Origin: Tipula vernalis
Lineage: Eukaryota; Arthropoda; Insecta; Diptera; Tipulidae
Reading direction: 5' to 3'
Assembly (NCBI GenBank): GCA_958295665.1
Contig: OY282558.1
Coordinates: forward strand, 334,711,106-334,775,105
Length of the DNA stretch: 64,000 nucleotides
The notes beneath the pieces were generated by a model, which made no database searches, was not told the origin of the DNA, and worked only from the letters and a program-made list of their open reading frames with translations. Position 1 is the stretch's first letter. The number at the start of each line of letters is the position of its first letter. The translations under genes were made by a program, and so were the position numbers. This document shows positions 47,382 to 58,270 of this stretch, piece after piece.

Positions 47382-48440
47382 TGTAGATTGGACTTTTAGG
47401 AGATACTATGTCTATTGTCCAATTTAATAGGCTATTCATCAAAAAGTTGAGACAAGTGTAATATCTAATACCTACTGTCCGTTCTTAATTATGAAAATCG
47501 GCTTATTGCCTATGTTACATGTCTGATGATAATTTGCATCTCTTCCAAGGATGGTTCCAACCTTGCGCTTCTGAGCCTTCTTAATTAGCTTCCCTAGATT
47601 GACCGGTGAAAAGTTCATCTCATTATTTGTTAGTTAAACTGATATTAGCCAGAGATTATTTTTAACAATGCCCGACCACGGGAGTCTTGAGCCGCGGTCT
47701 TCAGTGACCCAAAGGTTCTTGGATCAAGACAACGTCTCTCCCTTCTTTGACAATATTGAGTTGGAGAGAAGCTGATGCTGCCTTACATAGATGAATGATG
47801 ATTTGGAGAAACGTCAATAATCCTAGTACTCTGTAGTGACTCCATGGCCATTGCCATCTCTGGTAGAGCGTTTCTAGCCGGCTATCCGCTTTCTCAGGGG
47901 GTCCAGATGAGCTTCCAAGCGGCCCCTCCGGCTTGTCCGCATACTTCTTATAGACTTTGAGTATGACTATGACTACACTGAAGTCATAATTAATAGTACC
48001 ATTAGTTTTTCCAGTGCAGTCAGTGACTCTCCGTTTATGATTATAACGGTGAGCCTACAGAAAAGCCTTCGGACTTTAGATCGGTGATCTTTTTTACCCA
48101 GCTTCGTTCATGCTTTAGTTCCGCTGTGTTTTAGTTTGATCAGGATTGGTAACCCTTGTGGAGGGACCAGCCTCGTTAGAACTTATGTCCCGTTATTTGT
48201 TTGTAGACTTGAAGGCAGGCCTAAAGACCCGAATCTCTTTGTCCACAATTTCCAAATTTTTTAGAGAGCCGGACAATTTTTGTTGTTATTTTGTTTATTT
48301 AGATCCACCGTAAGGACCGAGCTAGTTTTTAAAGTGGGTCCTCAATCTGGTCGATTATCGGCACGGTACGAGTAACACCTTAATCCAGCCCAGCGATTTG
48401 TTTAACGTTGACTCCTTGAGCGCCATGTTGTATTAGTTGT
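47382..48440 (-). pseudogene. R1/LOA-type LINE: ORF1 remains and endonuclease start
   Basis: Minus strand from 48440: a decayed ORF1 stretch with coding-like words, then KYADKPEGPLGSSSGPPEKA and DSRLETLYQRW (about 47945-47860), resembling the end of R1-type ORF1. Next comes an endonuclease start, QLNIVKEGRDVVLIQEPLGH (about 47765-47710, family form 'QINL.....D..LIQEPW'). After that the frame decays up to the hAT insertion; much of the endonuclease appears deleted. It belongs with 44800-46372. Confidence 0.7.
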
Positions 48441-50513
48441 TCTTCAAGCGCCAATGATATTTAAAGTAATCTGAAACAATATTTTAAGTTAGTATATTAC
48501 CGATTGATATATTCCCCCCAGGTTGACGGTTGACCTGATAACCTCATAATACTTCCCACTTTCATTATCTTCAAGCATTATACGAATTTTAATATTCGCT
48601 GAGTTGTTACTAAAATAATTCTGAAAACAAAATATTTTTGATACTGTTGACAATATTTATCTAAATATAAAAAAATACTTTACCAATAAATAGAGTACCT
48701 GTACACAAAAATACTTCTTAATTAAAATTTGCAAATGAACGCTCCAAAAAGCAAATATATAACACCAATATTGTGATGTATTCTCCAAAAATGTATTTTA
48801 TGAATTATATTTTATGTTGATTCATACACTTTTCCATTTAAATTTCAAAATGAATATTGTATGTTGTACATATATTTTATCTCGCTCTCCTCTCACGACC
48901 AATCTCTGTCTTTATCTATATTATATTGCTTTTACAGAAGAAAAACCAACTTCGAAAGGTTTTGTTTTATATTCCTGTATATATGTATGTAACCCGAAAT
49001 ACACATACATGCATAAAGAAAATCATAATTGTGTTTGGATTTTTAGCTTACACAACACCATAAAATCTGAAAATACTAAAATTCAATAATAAAATATTTA
49101 TATGTGTGTATTATAAAATCCTAAAAATAAACAGTTGGCTGAAAAAAAAAAATTAATACAACTGTAACAGTATGAGTTGATTTTAATTTAATTCAATAAT
49201 AAAAAAAGCAAAAGCAAAAAATATAAAACCACGACAGAAATCAAGAATGAATCATACTTGAAATGAATAGAATAAAAAAAAAAAAGTTGTTTATTTACCG
49301 TATTTCTCCTTCAACCGTTTTTCATTTTTCTTTTTCGCTTTTTTTTTTTGCTGTTACATTATATTTTCTCCTATATGAATATTGGAGCATGGTTAGTAAA
49401 TAATGTTCATTTTTTTTGTTTTTCTAAAATACATTACAATAAAGACGTACGTATATGTTCTAGTAATACATAGTATATTTACTGCATTTATGTATATACA
49501 TATAATGTAACATTGACATTTCCACACAGCATAAACTAAACATACATAATTTGAGGTTAGTTCAGTAAATACACATTAAATAGATGTATAAAACAAAAGA
49601 AAAACCAAGACGGTCAAAATTCGCATGGAATATTTTTTTTTATGATAAACATTGGCTTCTGTTTTTGCAACCGATTTTATGCAATTGTGGTATTATTTTA
49701 TCTCAATAAACGGTAAATTTTAGCGTATCTACCATTAGTTATGCAATTATAGCATTGGTGATTTTCGTGCTAACCGCAATCGTAAATTATGTCTACGAGT
49801 ATATCTTTCTGCTCGTTTATATCTTGTTTCAATTAGGCTGTTTAAAGTGAACATTAGTTAAAACCGAAGTTCGTGCTAGATTAAATCCGCTAGAAACTAG
49901 TAAACCCAAACCAGGGGACATTTAGCCTATTTAAACAGGGTATTTTATGGATGGTAAGCGTTTTTGTCTTCTGCAGAACATCGACTTTAGCTTTAATGCT
50001 CCCTTCACACTTACTTTACCGTCTACATACAACTTGTTCTTGGCCAAAAAGACACAAAATTTATTTAAAAATGTGTATGTAAACGTTTGCGTACACATAA
50101 AACTTAATTTTTATTTCTTCCTCGTATTTTTATTTTAACTCTCTTATTTATGAATAAAACTAAAATTTAATTTTTGACACAGAGAATACGCAAATAAAAC
50201 AAAACTTAAACAAAATCATAAGTTTTGTTTTTATTGTTGTCTATATAATTTTTTATTCATGTTTGTGTGTATATGTGTCTGTGTGTGTGTGGGTATATAA
50301 GAATATAAAATCAAATCAGATAATTTGCGAAAATAAAACCATACACGCATACAACATATTGAATTTCAAAGAATTACATTTTTTTTTTTTTGTTTATTGT
50401 GAATATACAAGTTATAATGTGAAGAAATTATTAAATTTAGATTTTGTTATTGTTCAGATATTTTGATTTTACTAATTCAAAACTTGAGTATTGTTGTCTT
50501 AGAGCTAGAGCTG
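48441..50513. other. Unassigned AT-rich DNA with microsatellites
   Basis: No recognised gene. A (gt)n-rich run lies at about 50262-50292, and A and T runs are frequent near 49140-49460. Nothing folds or repeats at element scale. Confidence 0.4.
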
Positions 50514-50764
50514 TTAACCCTTGTGTTTACAACCGAATTTTTATCTTTGTCTTTACAACCAACATACCCGGGTAAGAATGTACGATTTCTATTAATTTTG
50601 CATAAAATTTTTTTTTTAAAATTGAATTTTACGTTAGTATAAATAAATTTTGATCATTTCAATTTTATTTATTAATACAACATGCTATTGTATTTCCTGG
50701 TTTTGTACAACCCTGTTTTATTTATGATTGATAACTATCAAAAAATATAACGGGAAAATTAAAA

Positions 50765-52096
50765 ATATGAGTGAAATAAATAATAAAAGAAGACAACTCA
50801 GATTGATATTGTGGCGGAAGAGTTCATCATCCAAACATTTAAACTATTTATACGTGAAGACATTTGTTACATCATCATTAGCGAAACCAACCGTAGAGGA
50901 CCTCAAAGTTGCCAAACATGGAACCACAAAAATCCAAATAATATTCGGGTATGGAAGCCAATAAGTGTCTCTGAATTTGATGGATATCTCGGCATTATAA
51001 ATTTTCCGGTATCAGCCGATCCAAGAATGAGTATACTAGATTTGTGAAGATCTAGTTCTCACCCCCTTTATTGCGCTACGATGGGTGTTTATGGTGAATT
51101 CAGCGAGAAAAATGTGCTATATCGTGATCACGAATTGTTGTAATTTCGTCATCTTTTTACCCCCTCCAATATTTTTTTACTTGTTTTTATTTTTTTATGG
51201 GTTAGAAAGGAAAAAAAATTGGAGGGGGTAAAAAAGATGACGAAATTCGTGATCATGAGCTAGCAAATTTTTCTCGCTGCATCGACCATCAGCGCTTTTA
51301 TACTATACGCCGATATATCAGATTTGATAATGAGAATACCCGTGCGCAACGGAAATACTTGCTGTCTTGTAGCTGGAGACCTCGTATCCATTGAAAGAAC
51401 AAATCTATATACTGGAATCGCTGCAAACTTACAAAGGGAAAGTAACCAAGGAGAACGTGTTGTTAAAGATTTATGCTGTACTATTTTTTGTAGTAGTGGT
51501 CGAAATATTACTTGTTAAAAATTGTTTACCAGATACAATTTAGCTTCTAGTTTCATGCGTAACCACAATTTATCAATTCCAGGCATTCGACCTGTCGAAT
51601 CGTCTATTTTCCGATTTCCAAAAAAAAAAAAACAAAGTTGTGGTGGTTTTATCCACTAAGCATTATGATAAGGAGAAACAAGGATCGGCCAATAAAGCTA
51701 CAATGACCATAGATTATAACTAAACTAAGGGCAGCATGGATAATATGGACAAAATTTTGGGCGAATATTCATGCAAAAGGAGGACGAATAACATTTAGTT
51801 ATGTCTGAGATTAGTAATCGTACCAGCTACCAAAAACGGTATCGAAAGTATTTTGGGCCATGTGGAAATTGAAGCAAGAGAAACACTGTGGAAATTGAAA
51901 CAAGAGATGTACAAAGCACATATATCGCAAAAAAATGTGACTCAAGCGGTAGAATTATACACAAAGGAAACTGCCACCTCTGTTCTAAGAAAAGATTGAC
52001 TCGGAAAAATTGTGCGAATTGCAAAAAACCAGTCTGCGCGCAGCATACATTGAATGCTGCTACATTGCTTGCGATGTACCACAACACCGGGTATTA
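50765..52096 (+). pseudogene. piggyBac transposase pseudogene
   Basis: Blocks in family order: IREDICYIIISETNRRG (about 50845-50895) and WKPISVSEFDGYLGIINF (about 50952-51005) from the DDE_Tnp_1_7 start, RYIRFDNENTRAQRKY (about 51310-51355), VVVLSTKHYDKE..NKATMT (about 51640-51705), then DYN.TKGSMDNMDKILGEYS with CKRRTN (about 51712-51790, holding the last catalytic Asp). The cysteine-rich end is CHLCSKKRLTRKNCANCKKP then VCAQH (about 51970-52050). A deletion removes much of the centre, and a hairpin element sits inside at 51090-51295. Confidence 0.85.
51090..51295. mobile_element. Hairpin element inside the piggyBac remnant
   Basis: Arms of about 85 bases pair: cagcgagaaaaatgtgctat and gtcatctttttaccccctcc on the left have their complements in the right arm (ggagggggtaaaaaagatga, aaatttttctcgctg). 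The loop lies near 51185. It interrupts the transposase sequence, so it inserted after the piggyBac element. No coding sequence. Confidence 0.65.
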
Positions 52097-52428
52097 AATG
52101 TTTATGTAATTTTTTATTATATGTTAAGTTTTATAAATAAATAATGAACTAAATAATATGAAACTTTCTAATTTTTAATTTCCATTTAGTGTTAAGATTT
52201 AGCTACATACCCGGGTACGTTCGTTGTCAATTTGAGAGGTTATTCGAAACAAACTATACTAAAAACAAGTTATAATCGAGTTTTGGAAAAACTTTTCTTC
52301 AAATTCCATTCAGAACACGTAATTGTTAAGCTACTGAAGGATTCATGTCGATTAGGTAACTAACCCAATAAAATGTTGGTCATTAAAATTGAAAAACATA
52401 CCCGGGTATGCGGTTGTAAACATAAAGG

Positions 52429-54848
52429 CCTTGTGTTACATATAATTTTTTATAATCTAATTTTATTGCATGTTTACTTATTGCGAATCGTCAAAGTGTT
52501 CGCATTAAACATTTTTAACAGAGCGTAAATAATTTTTTTTTTTTTATAAACTATTTAATAACATGATAAGAAATGAAATTAAATTGTCGATTGGGAGGTA
52601 TTTGCTATTTTAATGAAGTCTCATTTAAGGTGATTACTCCGCAACCACGTTTCATGGCGGTTCCGAGAAAAAGTTTTTTTTTAAACAGACTACGACTTAG
52701 CCTCTTTATGTTATATTGCTATAGCTTCCAACTATAGTTTGGATATTTCTTTGAGAACTATAACTTGATATCTTCTTAAAAGAAAGTAAGAGCTCCTATT
52801 ACGTACAAATGTATGTATATTATTTATAGCAGGTTGTATTGATGAAGTAACAGGCTTTTGATAGATAACCTGACAATCCAATAATCCTATAAATTTAAAG
52901 CATACTTTTATTTACCTGGTTTTCACTTGCAAGTTGTTTGTATTTCACTTTTACTAGAAAATCACTCACAAAATATCACATCCTTTTAAACATCACTTTT
53001 TGTATATGTTATTTCACACACTATTTACCTATTTAGGTACAATACTATACCATAATTTTAATACATAATTCAGAATTAACCGACTTAAGTTTACATAATC
53101 CTCTTTAGAATTTTTATCTTTAGGTGGACCTGTAATAATATAAGAAAACTTAATTTCCATTTGTAATTGCCACCTACCTTTCACACGTATCACTAAACTG
53201 CGTTCTTCTTTACAATAACCGCTATCTAAAATTAAACAAGCAAAATGTATATTAAATTATCCCATCAATATTTTTAGTTGAAAGTCAAAAACTATTCACA
53301 ACTATCAAACCAATCAAAAAAAAAAAAAAAAAGGATTTAATTAAACTATAACGTATAAACTAAATGAAAATTGCATAAAATAACTTCGACAACGCTTCCA
53401 CGCAGGTATCATCGCTGCCAAAACAAAAATATATAATGTACACTCATGAATAAACAAGAATAAACCAAACGGAAAAAAATATTATTACACAAAGCACATT
53501 TACATTCATATCATATAATAGAAATTTTATACTCTTTCATTCTCATTTTATTTACCTCTCTTTTATTATTGTGTATACTGTATATTTTCTTCTGTGTAGT
53601 TTTGCATTTTTTTTTTGTTTTTTTTTCGTCTATTTAGTGACGCTGTGTACGTTCTTTTTATAGCATCGGGTTAGACTGTGTCTCCTATAATAATTTTTAT
53701 TTTCGTGCCATCGTTGAAGCAAAAACAAAATTTGTTTTTCTTGGTTTAGTGTTGTTAGTGAAAATTTTTTGTTTTTTTTTTTTTCTTAATTTTCAAAGAA
53801 AGAGTGATTAAACGGAAAAATTCTAATTTAGAAGAAAAAAAGTATTATAATTATCATTTAATATTTGAATAAAAATAAATTATGTGAGACGCGCGTTTAG
53901 TAGATTTTTTATATACACATAAAAATTATTATATACATACATATATAATTTCGTAATATTTATATATAAAGTTTTTAAAAGTTTATTATTTATTTCATTT
54001 TAATTAATAAAAATATATGTATATTATTTTATATTTCATTGTGGTCTATGTGTGAGTGTGTGTCAGTTTGCATTTTATTTAATTATATTATGTCCACCTA
54101 AATATCAAAATAGGCGGAGTTAGAGCTTCAAGTTATATTTTATAAATTATAAGTGATGATATGATATTAATTATTATATGATAGAAAGAGATATACAAAT
54201 AAATTATCAATTAAATGTGCAATTTTTTTTCCTTTTGTTTTTTATTTATTTTTACAAAAAAAGTCGAAATAAATTTCCGTGTTGTGTAAAAAAATGAGTA
54301 AAAACAATTCAATAAACCTCTGTTAAATTAAAAAAAAAAATGAATAATAAAATGTATACATAAATAAATATATAATATTGGCAACATTGTATGTGACACC
54401 TGTGTGAGTCAGTTAAAAGAAAAAAAAATTAAATAATTCTTTTGTGTTGTGTGTTCGTTTTTCTTTTTTGTTTTTTTTTTTTTTTTATATTGTGAGTTGG
54501 TGACGTGATTTTTTTTTGTGTTTATTTTACATAAGAAAATTTATACGTCGTCTATATATTTATCTCATTCCAACTAATTTAAAATCAAAATTTTTACGAA
54601 ATAAGTAAAAAAGAAAAAATATGTTGGCAACACATTTGAAGATCATAAAAACTTATCTAAATTAAATTTTGTTTTACATCTTTGGTTAATTGGTGATAAA
54701 AAAAAAAAAAAAAAAAGTAATTATAACAAAAAGAAAGAAATATAATAATATATTCTTAGTGAAGTGTAGTGCACAATACTTGTACATCTTTATATAAAAT
54801 TGGATACGTAATTTTTTTTCTTAAGGATTTTTATCGGTTATTAATGAC
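52429..54848. other. Extremely AT-rich stretch
   Basis: Homopolymer A and T runs of 10-20 bases are frequent (for example near 53318, 53780, 54470, 54695). No protein family. Composition is that of long untranslated leaders or introns of fly genes, which is weak support for a gene start nearby. Confidence 0.4.
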
Positions 54849-54870
54849 ATGTTCAAAACATTGAGCAAAG
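54849..54870 (+). CDS. Possible first coding exon of a host gene
   Basis: ATGTTCAAAACATTGAGCAAAG is 22 bases long (MFKTLSK plus one base) and is followed directly by a gtaaat donor at 54871. Upstream 53650-54840 reads like an AT-rich 5' leader with tagtgttgttagtgaaaat-type words. It is far too short to identify, and no downstream exon is seen in this window, so this is only a candidate. Confidence 0.15.
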
Positions 54871-56347
54871 GTAAATTTTTTCTAGATTATATCTTTGTAC
54901 TAGTAAATATTATTATATAGGTGTTTTTTATGCATATGTATTGAAGACAAGAATAATAAGATCGTATAAGAAGTTAGAAGAGTAAATGTGTTTGTTTAAA
55001 TGAAAATATAACAATCAGATAAATTGTGAATGTTAAAGTTTGTTGATCGAGAAATTTCGATATATGATTAAGGTTTTGTTATTGTGAACAGTAAATAGTT
55101 TTTTTTTTGTTTGTTCGTTAGTGGTGTTCCATCAATTAAGAACCTATAAATCTTATAATAACTTAATTTAAATGTTTTAAGATTTATAACATAGATAGGA
55201 TATTCCTAGTATTGTGAAAGTTGTTTTTTTCAAATGTAATATTCTTTTTCCAATTCTGTTTTCGACTTAACTTCGCGTTTATACATATACATATGTATAA
55301 CGTATATAGAAATCATGTGCTACTGGTTACAAAAGTATAAGTAATCTAAACGTGTATTTTCGAAACGCAAAATAGAAAAGCAATTATGGAACTTAGGCAG
55401 GCCTGTGTTGTTAAATTATGGCGCCAGTCAATTAGGTTTTTGTTTTGGTATCATTTGCATTTTTAGGGGTTAAGTTTATAAATAGTTTTGCGTTCCTTAT
55501 GTAAATTGTAACTACGAGTTACTTGTTACTATTACAATGGTGTTTATTGTAATTTAATGGATACTTCCGAAATACCTGCAAAATTAAATTATTTTGAAAG
55601 GAAGCCGAGAATATACTGCACAAAATGCATGACTGCAATTGGCATAGATAATGGATAGAAGAGAACTAGTCTGGAAAGATTAAATAGTTAAAAAATTTAT
55701 TCTAGTGTAATAAAAAAATCCATATTTATTATAAACATGTGGTGGATAAAACACACAAATTATTTGGTAAAAATCAATTATGCGTTTGACAGTAACCCGA
55801 CTACTCCACCTGACATAAAAATTACCATTGCAATTACCATGTCTGGTAACAAAAATATAAAAAATGGCGTCGGGTGAGGAAAACATACAATAAATTTGAC
55901 GGTTAGAAATCATTTGCGTTTTGATATTTGAAAGAAATTGTGCAAAAATTGTTGCAAAAAAGATCGTCACACGTATATGTATTTTAATGATTCTTTTTTG
56001 GCCGCCACATTTTTAAGTATGTATTTAAAAATATCTCAACAAAAATTTATTTTTTTTTGTGGAACAAAAAATTTTGTAAAAAAAGTTTCTAACTACAAAT
56101 TAGAAAACTTCCATTCGAGACTGGTAGCCATGTTTTTGAATCCAGCCAAGAAATGTAAAATTTTGGTATACAATCAAGTTATGCCTTCTTGGCAGCAAAT
56201 GATTGTATGACAAAAGGCAAGTCGTTTCAATTTCGTGTCTCCACTGGCAACTGTTCAAATTTTAATGATATAACTCGATGTTAATGGCAAGTGGAGAGTA
56301 GGTGTAAAGTAAAGTAGACACACAAAAATTATAATATTAAATTCATT
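54871..56347. other. AT-rich DNA, intronic if the candidate exon is real
   Basis: Several open frames of 60-96 codons occur on both strands at 55680-56210 without recognisable motifs. No repeat or terminus found. Confidence 0.35.
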
Positions 56348-56530
56348 ATGGAAAAGCCAATGAACTTTCATTATTACGGAAGAGTTTTTCTCCCTAAACG
56401 CAGCACGTTTTCGCAGGGAAACAAATTCCCAACGTTTAAAATGAATTATTTGGGACCCGAACGAGATAATGAAATGGATTTATCAAAACCTAAACGTAGG
56501 GAAAACAGAGAGAAGAAATTGGGAGGATAA
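56348..56530 (+). CDS. Small ORF of 60 codons, unrecognised
   Basis: It starts at an ATG in acceptable context (attcattATGG) and runs 60 codons to TAA. The product is hydrophilic with a basic C-terminus (LSKPKRRENREKKLGG) and an aromatic N-terminus (MEKPMNFHYYGRVF). Composition is less A/T biased than the surroundings. I do not recognise it. The SINE inserted 11 bases after the stop codon. A chance frame or a retro-copy fragment are alternatives. Confidence 0.25.
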   Translation: MEKPMNFHYYGRVFLPKRSTFSQGNKFPTFKMNYLGPERDNEMDLSKPKRRENREKKLGG

Positions 56531-56541
56531 GAATATTTGAC

Positions 56542-56899
56542 ACCGAGCAAACGGCGCAGTGGTTAAAGCTGCGGCGTTTGGATCGGGAGGTACCGGGTTC
56601 GAATCCCGATAGGGGCGGGATGTAAAAGGGATTTTTCATCATCTGATTACGATCGGTAATGACGATGAACACAACTATGATCCCCTGTTGAGAGTGCAGA
56701 ATCCATGGGCCTCCCATGTCAGCGCTATAGGTTGGCATGAAGCAATGCAATGTGCAGGTGGTTTATACAAAGCGGGTCTATAGCCGTACGTCCTCGATTT
56801 GGCTACTACTGCGTAAAGTAGGACGGTAAAATTAACTGCGAAAGAGATGGGAGTGCCTTGAGCCCCAGAAAAGATTGCATAGATTAAAAAAAATAAAAA
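56542..56899 (+). mobile_element. tRNA-derived SINE, copy 2
   Basis: A box ggcgcagtggttaaagc and B box gggttcgaatccc (about 56596-56608) with the same body as copy 1, ending in an A-rich tail (gattaaaaaaaataaaaaa). A 7-base duplication, atttgac, flanks it (56535-56541 and 56900-56906). The body has a tail extension (gcgaaagagatgggagtgcc) that copy 1 lacks. Confidence 0.85.
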
Positions 56900-57850
56900 A
56901 TTTGACGTTAAACCCTCTGTTGGTGAATACGACCATGGGGACCCCAGGAGTCTTTTAAATTGATTAAAAACTTGTGGATGTAATTACAGAAATGCTTAGG
57001 CTGGAATTTTTTAATAGATTGAAAAAACAAACCGAATCAAAAACGGTTATATTTAGGGTATTTATTATGGTCATCATCAGTATACAACACTGATTACTGT
57101 AGGAACAGCAAAAATTGCGTAATTCCTAGCTAGATAAGTAAGGAAAGGCATGGGCTTGCAATGCAAGGTTCCCAAAATAAAATCCTAAACAATTTTTTTT
57201 GGTGACCATTGGTGACATGCTTGTAAAATGAACCGAAAGACCCGGAGAGCGCTATAGCAGAAGTGAAGCAAAATCCACAGGTTAATGCGATACGAACTTA
57301 ATTAAAATCTATGGTTAGATTGGTTTCTTGTGATGTATGACGGTTCTCATAAGAATTGGGGTGAAATTTGCAAAAGAGACAGCTTTCCGTTTTAGGGTTA
57401 CCCATGAAATCAATTATATCACGATCCATTTTGATAAAAACCATATTTTCTAATATAACCTACTTTCGACTTTTTCTGAGAAACTCTAACAACAAGTTGT
57501 GCGGTAAATTCTGGTGAAGGAGAATATTAATTTTGAAACCCGTTTTGAGCGTGGCAACATTTAAACATTTTTTTCCTTTTTTACAATTGTCATATGTATA
57601 ATAAGCCCATAAGTATATTTGACATAAGATGAGCAGCTATTGCTTATGGGTGTTGTTCATTCTACAAATACATTTCATGGAACTCGAAAAATGCGATATT
57701 AAAGTATGTTGGATATACAACGCGAATAATGCCTACAAAGTATAACCATGGACAATTTCTTCACAATCGTCGAATTAATATAACAATTGCTGCAAAGAAA
57801 AAACACTAACAGATAGTTATCTTAGTATAAAGTTCAGTCGCCATCATTGT
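56900..57850. other. Unassigned DNA
   Basis: A plus-strand scrap near 57225-57330 (KTRRAL, then EVKQNPQVNAIRT in another frame) vaguely resembles the N-terminal domain of a Tc1 transposase, but is too degraded to call. Nothing else recognised. Confidence 0.35.
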
Positions 57851-57854
57851 CTAT

Positions 57855-58160
57855 TTTAGACTGATATCTCCTAGTGCAACTTTCACTTTATTTTGCCATT
57901 TATTCTGGAGTAAAGTCTTTCCAAATGTTTTCGATCGGATTAGCATCTGGGCTTTGTGACGCTCAATCCAAAATTTGAATAATGCCATTTTGGAAAAGCG
58001 AATCCGATCTTGTAAGATTCAATCTTTATTTCCACGTCCTGCTCTGAAGTGACTCTATCTAAACATCTTCCAAGTCCGCCATCCACATTTCCTCAGTCCC
58101 TATACCGCTTATTCCACTTGTTTCACAATCATTTTTGGATGGATACCTAAGAACAACACT
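57855..58160 (-). pseudogene. Tc1-like transposase fragment
   Basis: On the minus strand at about 57990-57905 the translation reads GIIQILD, stop, ASQSPDANPIENIWKDF and TPE. This is the Tc1 block containing the catalytic Glu (family 'DWP.QSPDLNPIE.LW'). Upstream pieces to about 58160 are frameshifted and only weakly similar. No terminal repeats found. It lies just upstream of the Penelope-like element. Confidence 0.6.
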
Positions 58161-58270
58161 TCAAAATACTTTTTTTTAACACGGAATTCATTTTAATATT
58201 GTTGGTTACCTCTCAAATCCTTAAACATAACTGGAGAAAGAAGTTAACGCGAAAAGGTAATAGAGTGTAA

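Larger units (their letters stand above)
50518..52428. mobile_element. piggyBac-type transposon, decayed
   Basis: The left end follows a TTAA (50514-50517) and starts ccctTGTGTTTACAACC; piggyBac elements target TTAA and begin CCC. The right end is less clean (gcggttgtaaacataaagg, about 52410-52428) and lacks a clear TTAA. Inner inverted repeats acatacccgggta occur near 50569 and 52398, with an extra copy near 52211. The transposase remains lie between. Confidence 0.75.

Noticed and set aside
55680..56210. Overlapping open frames of 90-96 codons on both strands
   Set aside because: No motif, no start context and no composition shift; AT-rich DNA with both strands open over the same bases is unconvincing.
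57225..57330. Possible N-terminal Tc1 transposase domain on the plus strand
   Set aside because: The matching words lie in different frames and cover under 30 residues; the resemblance is too weak to call.
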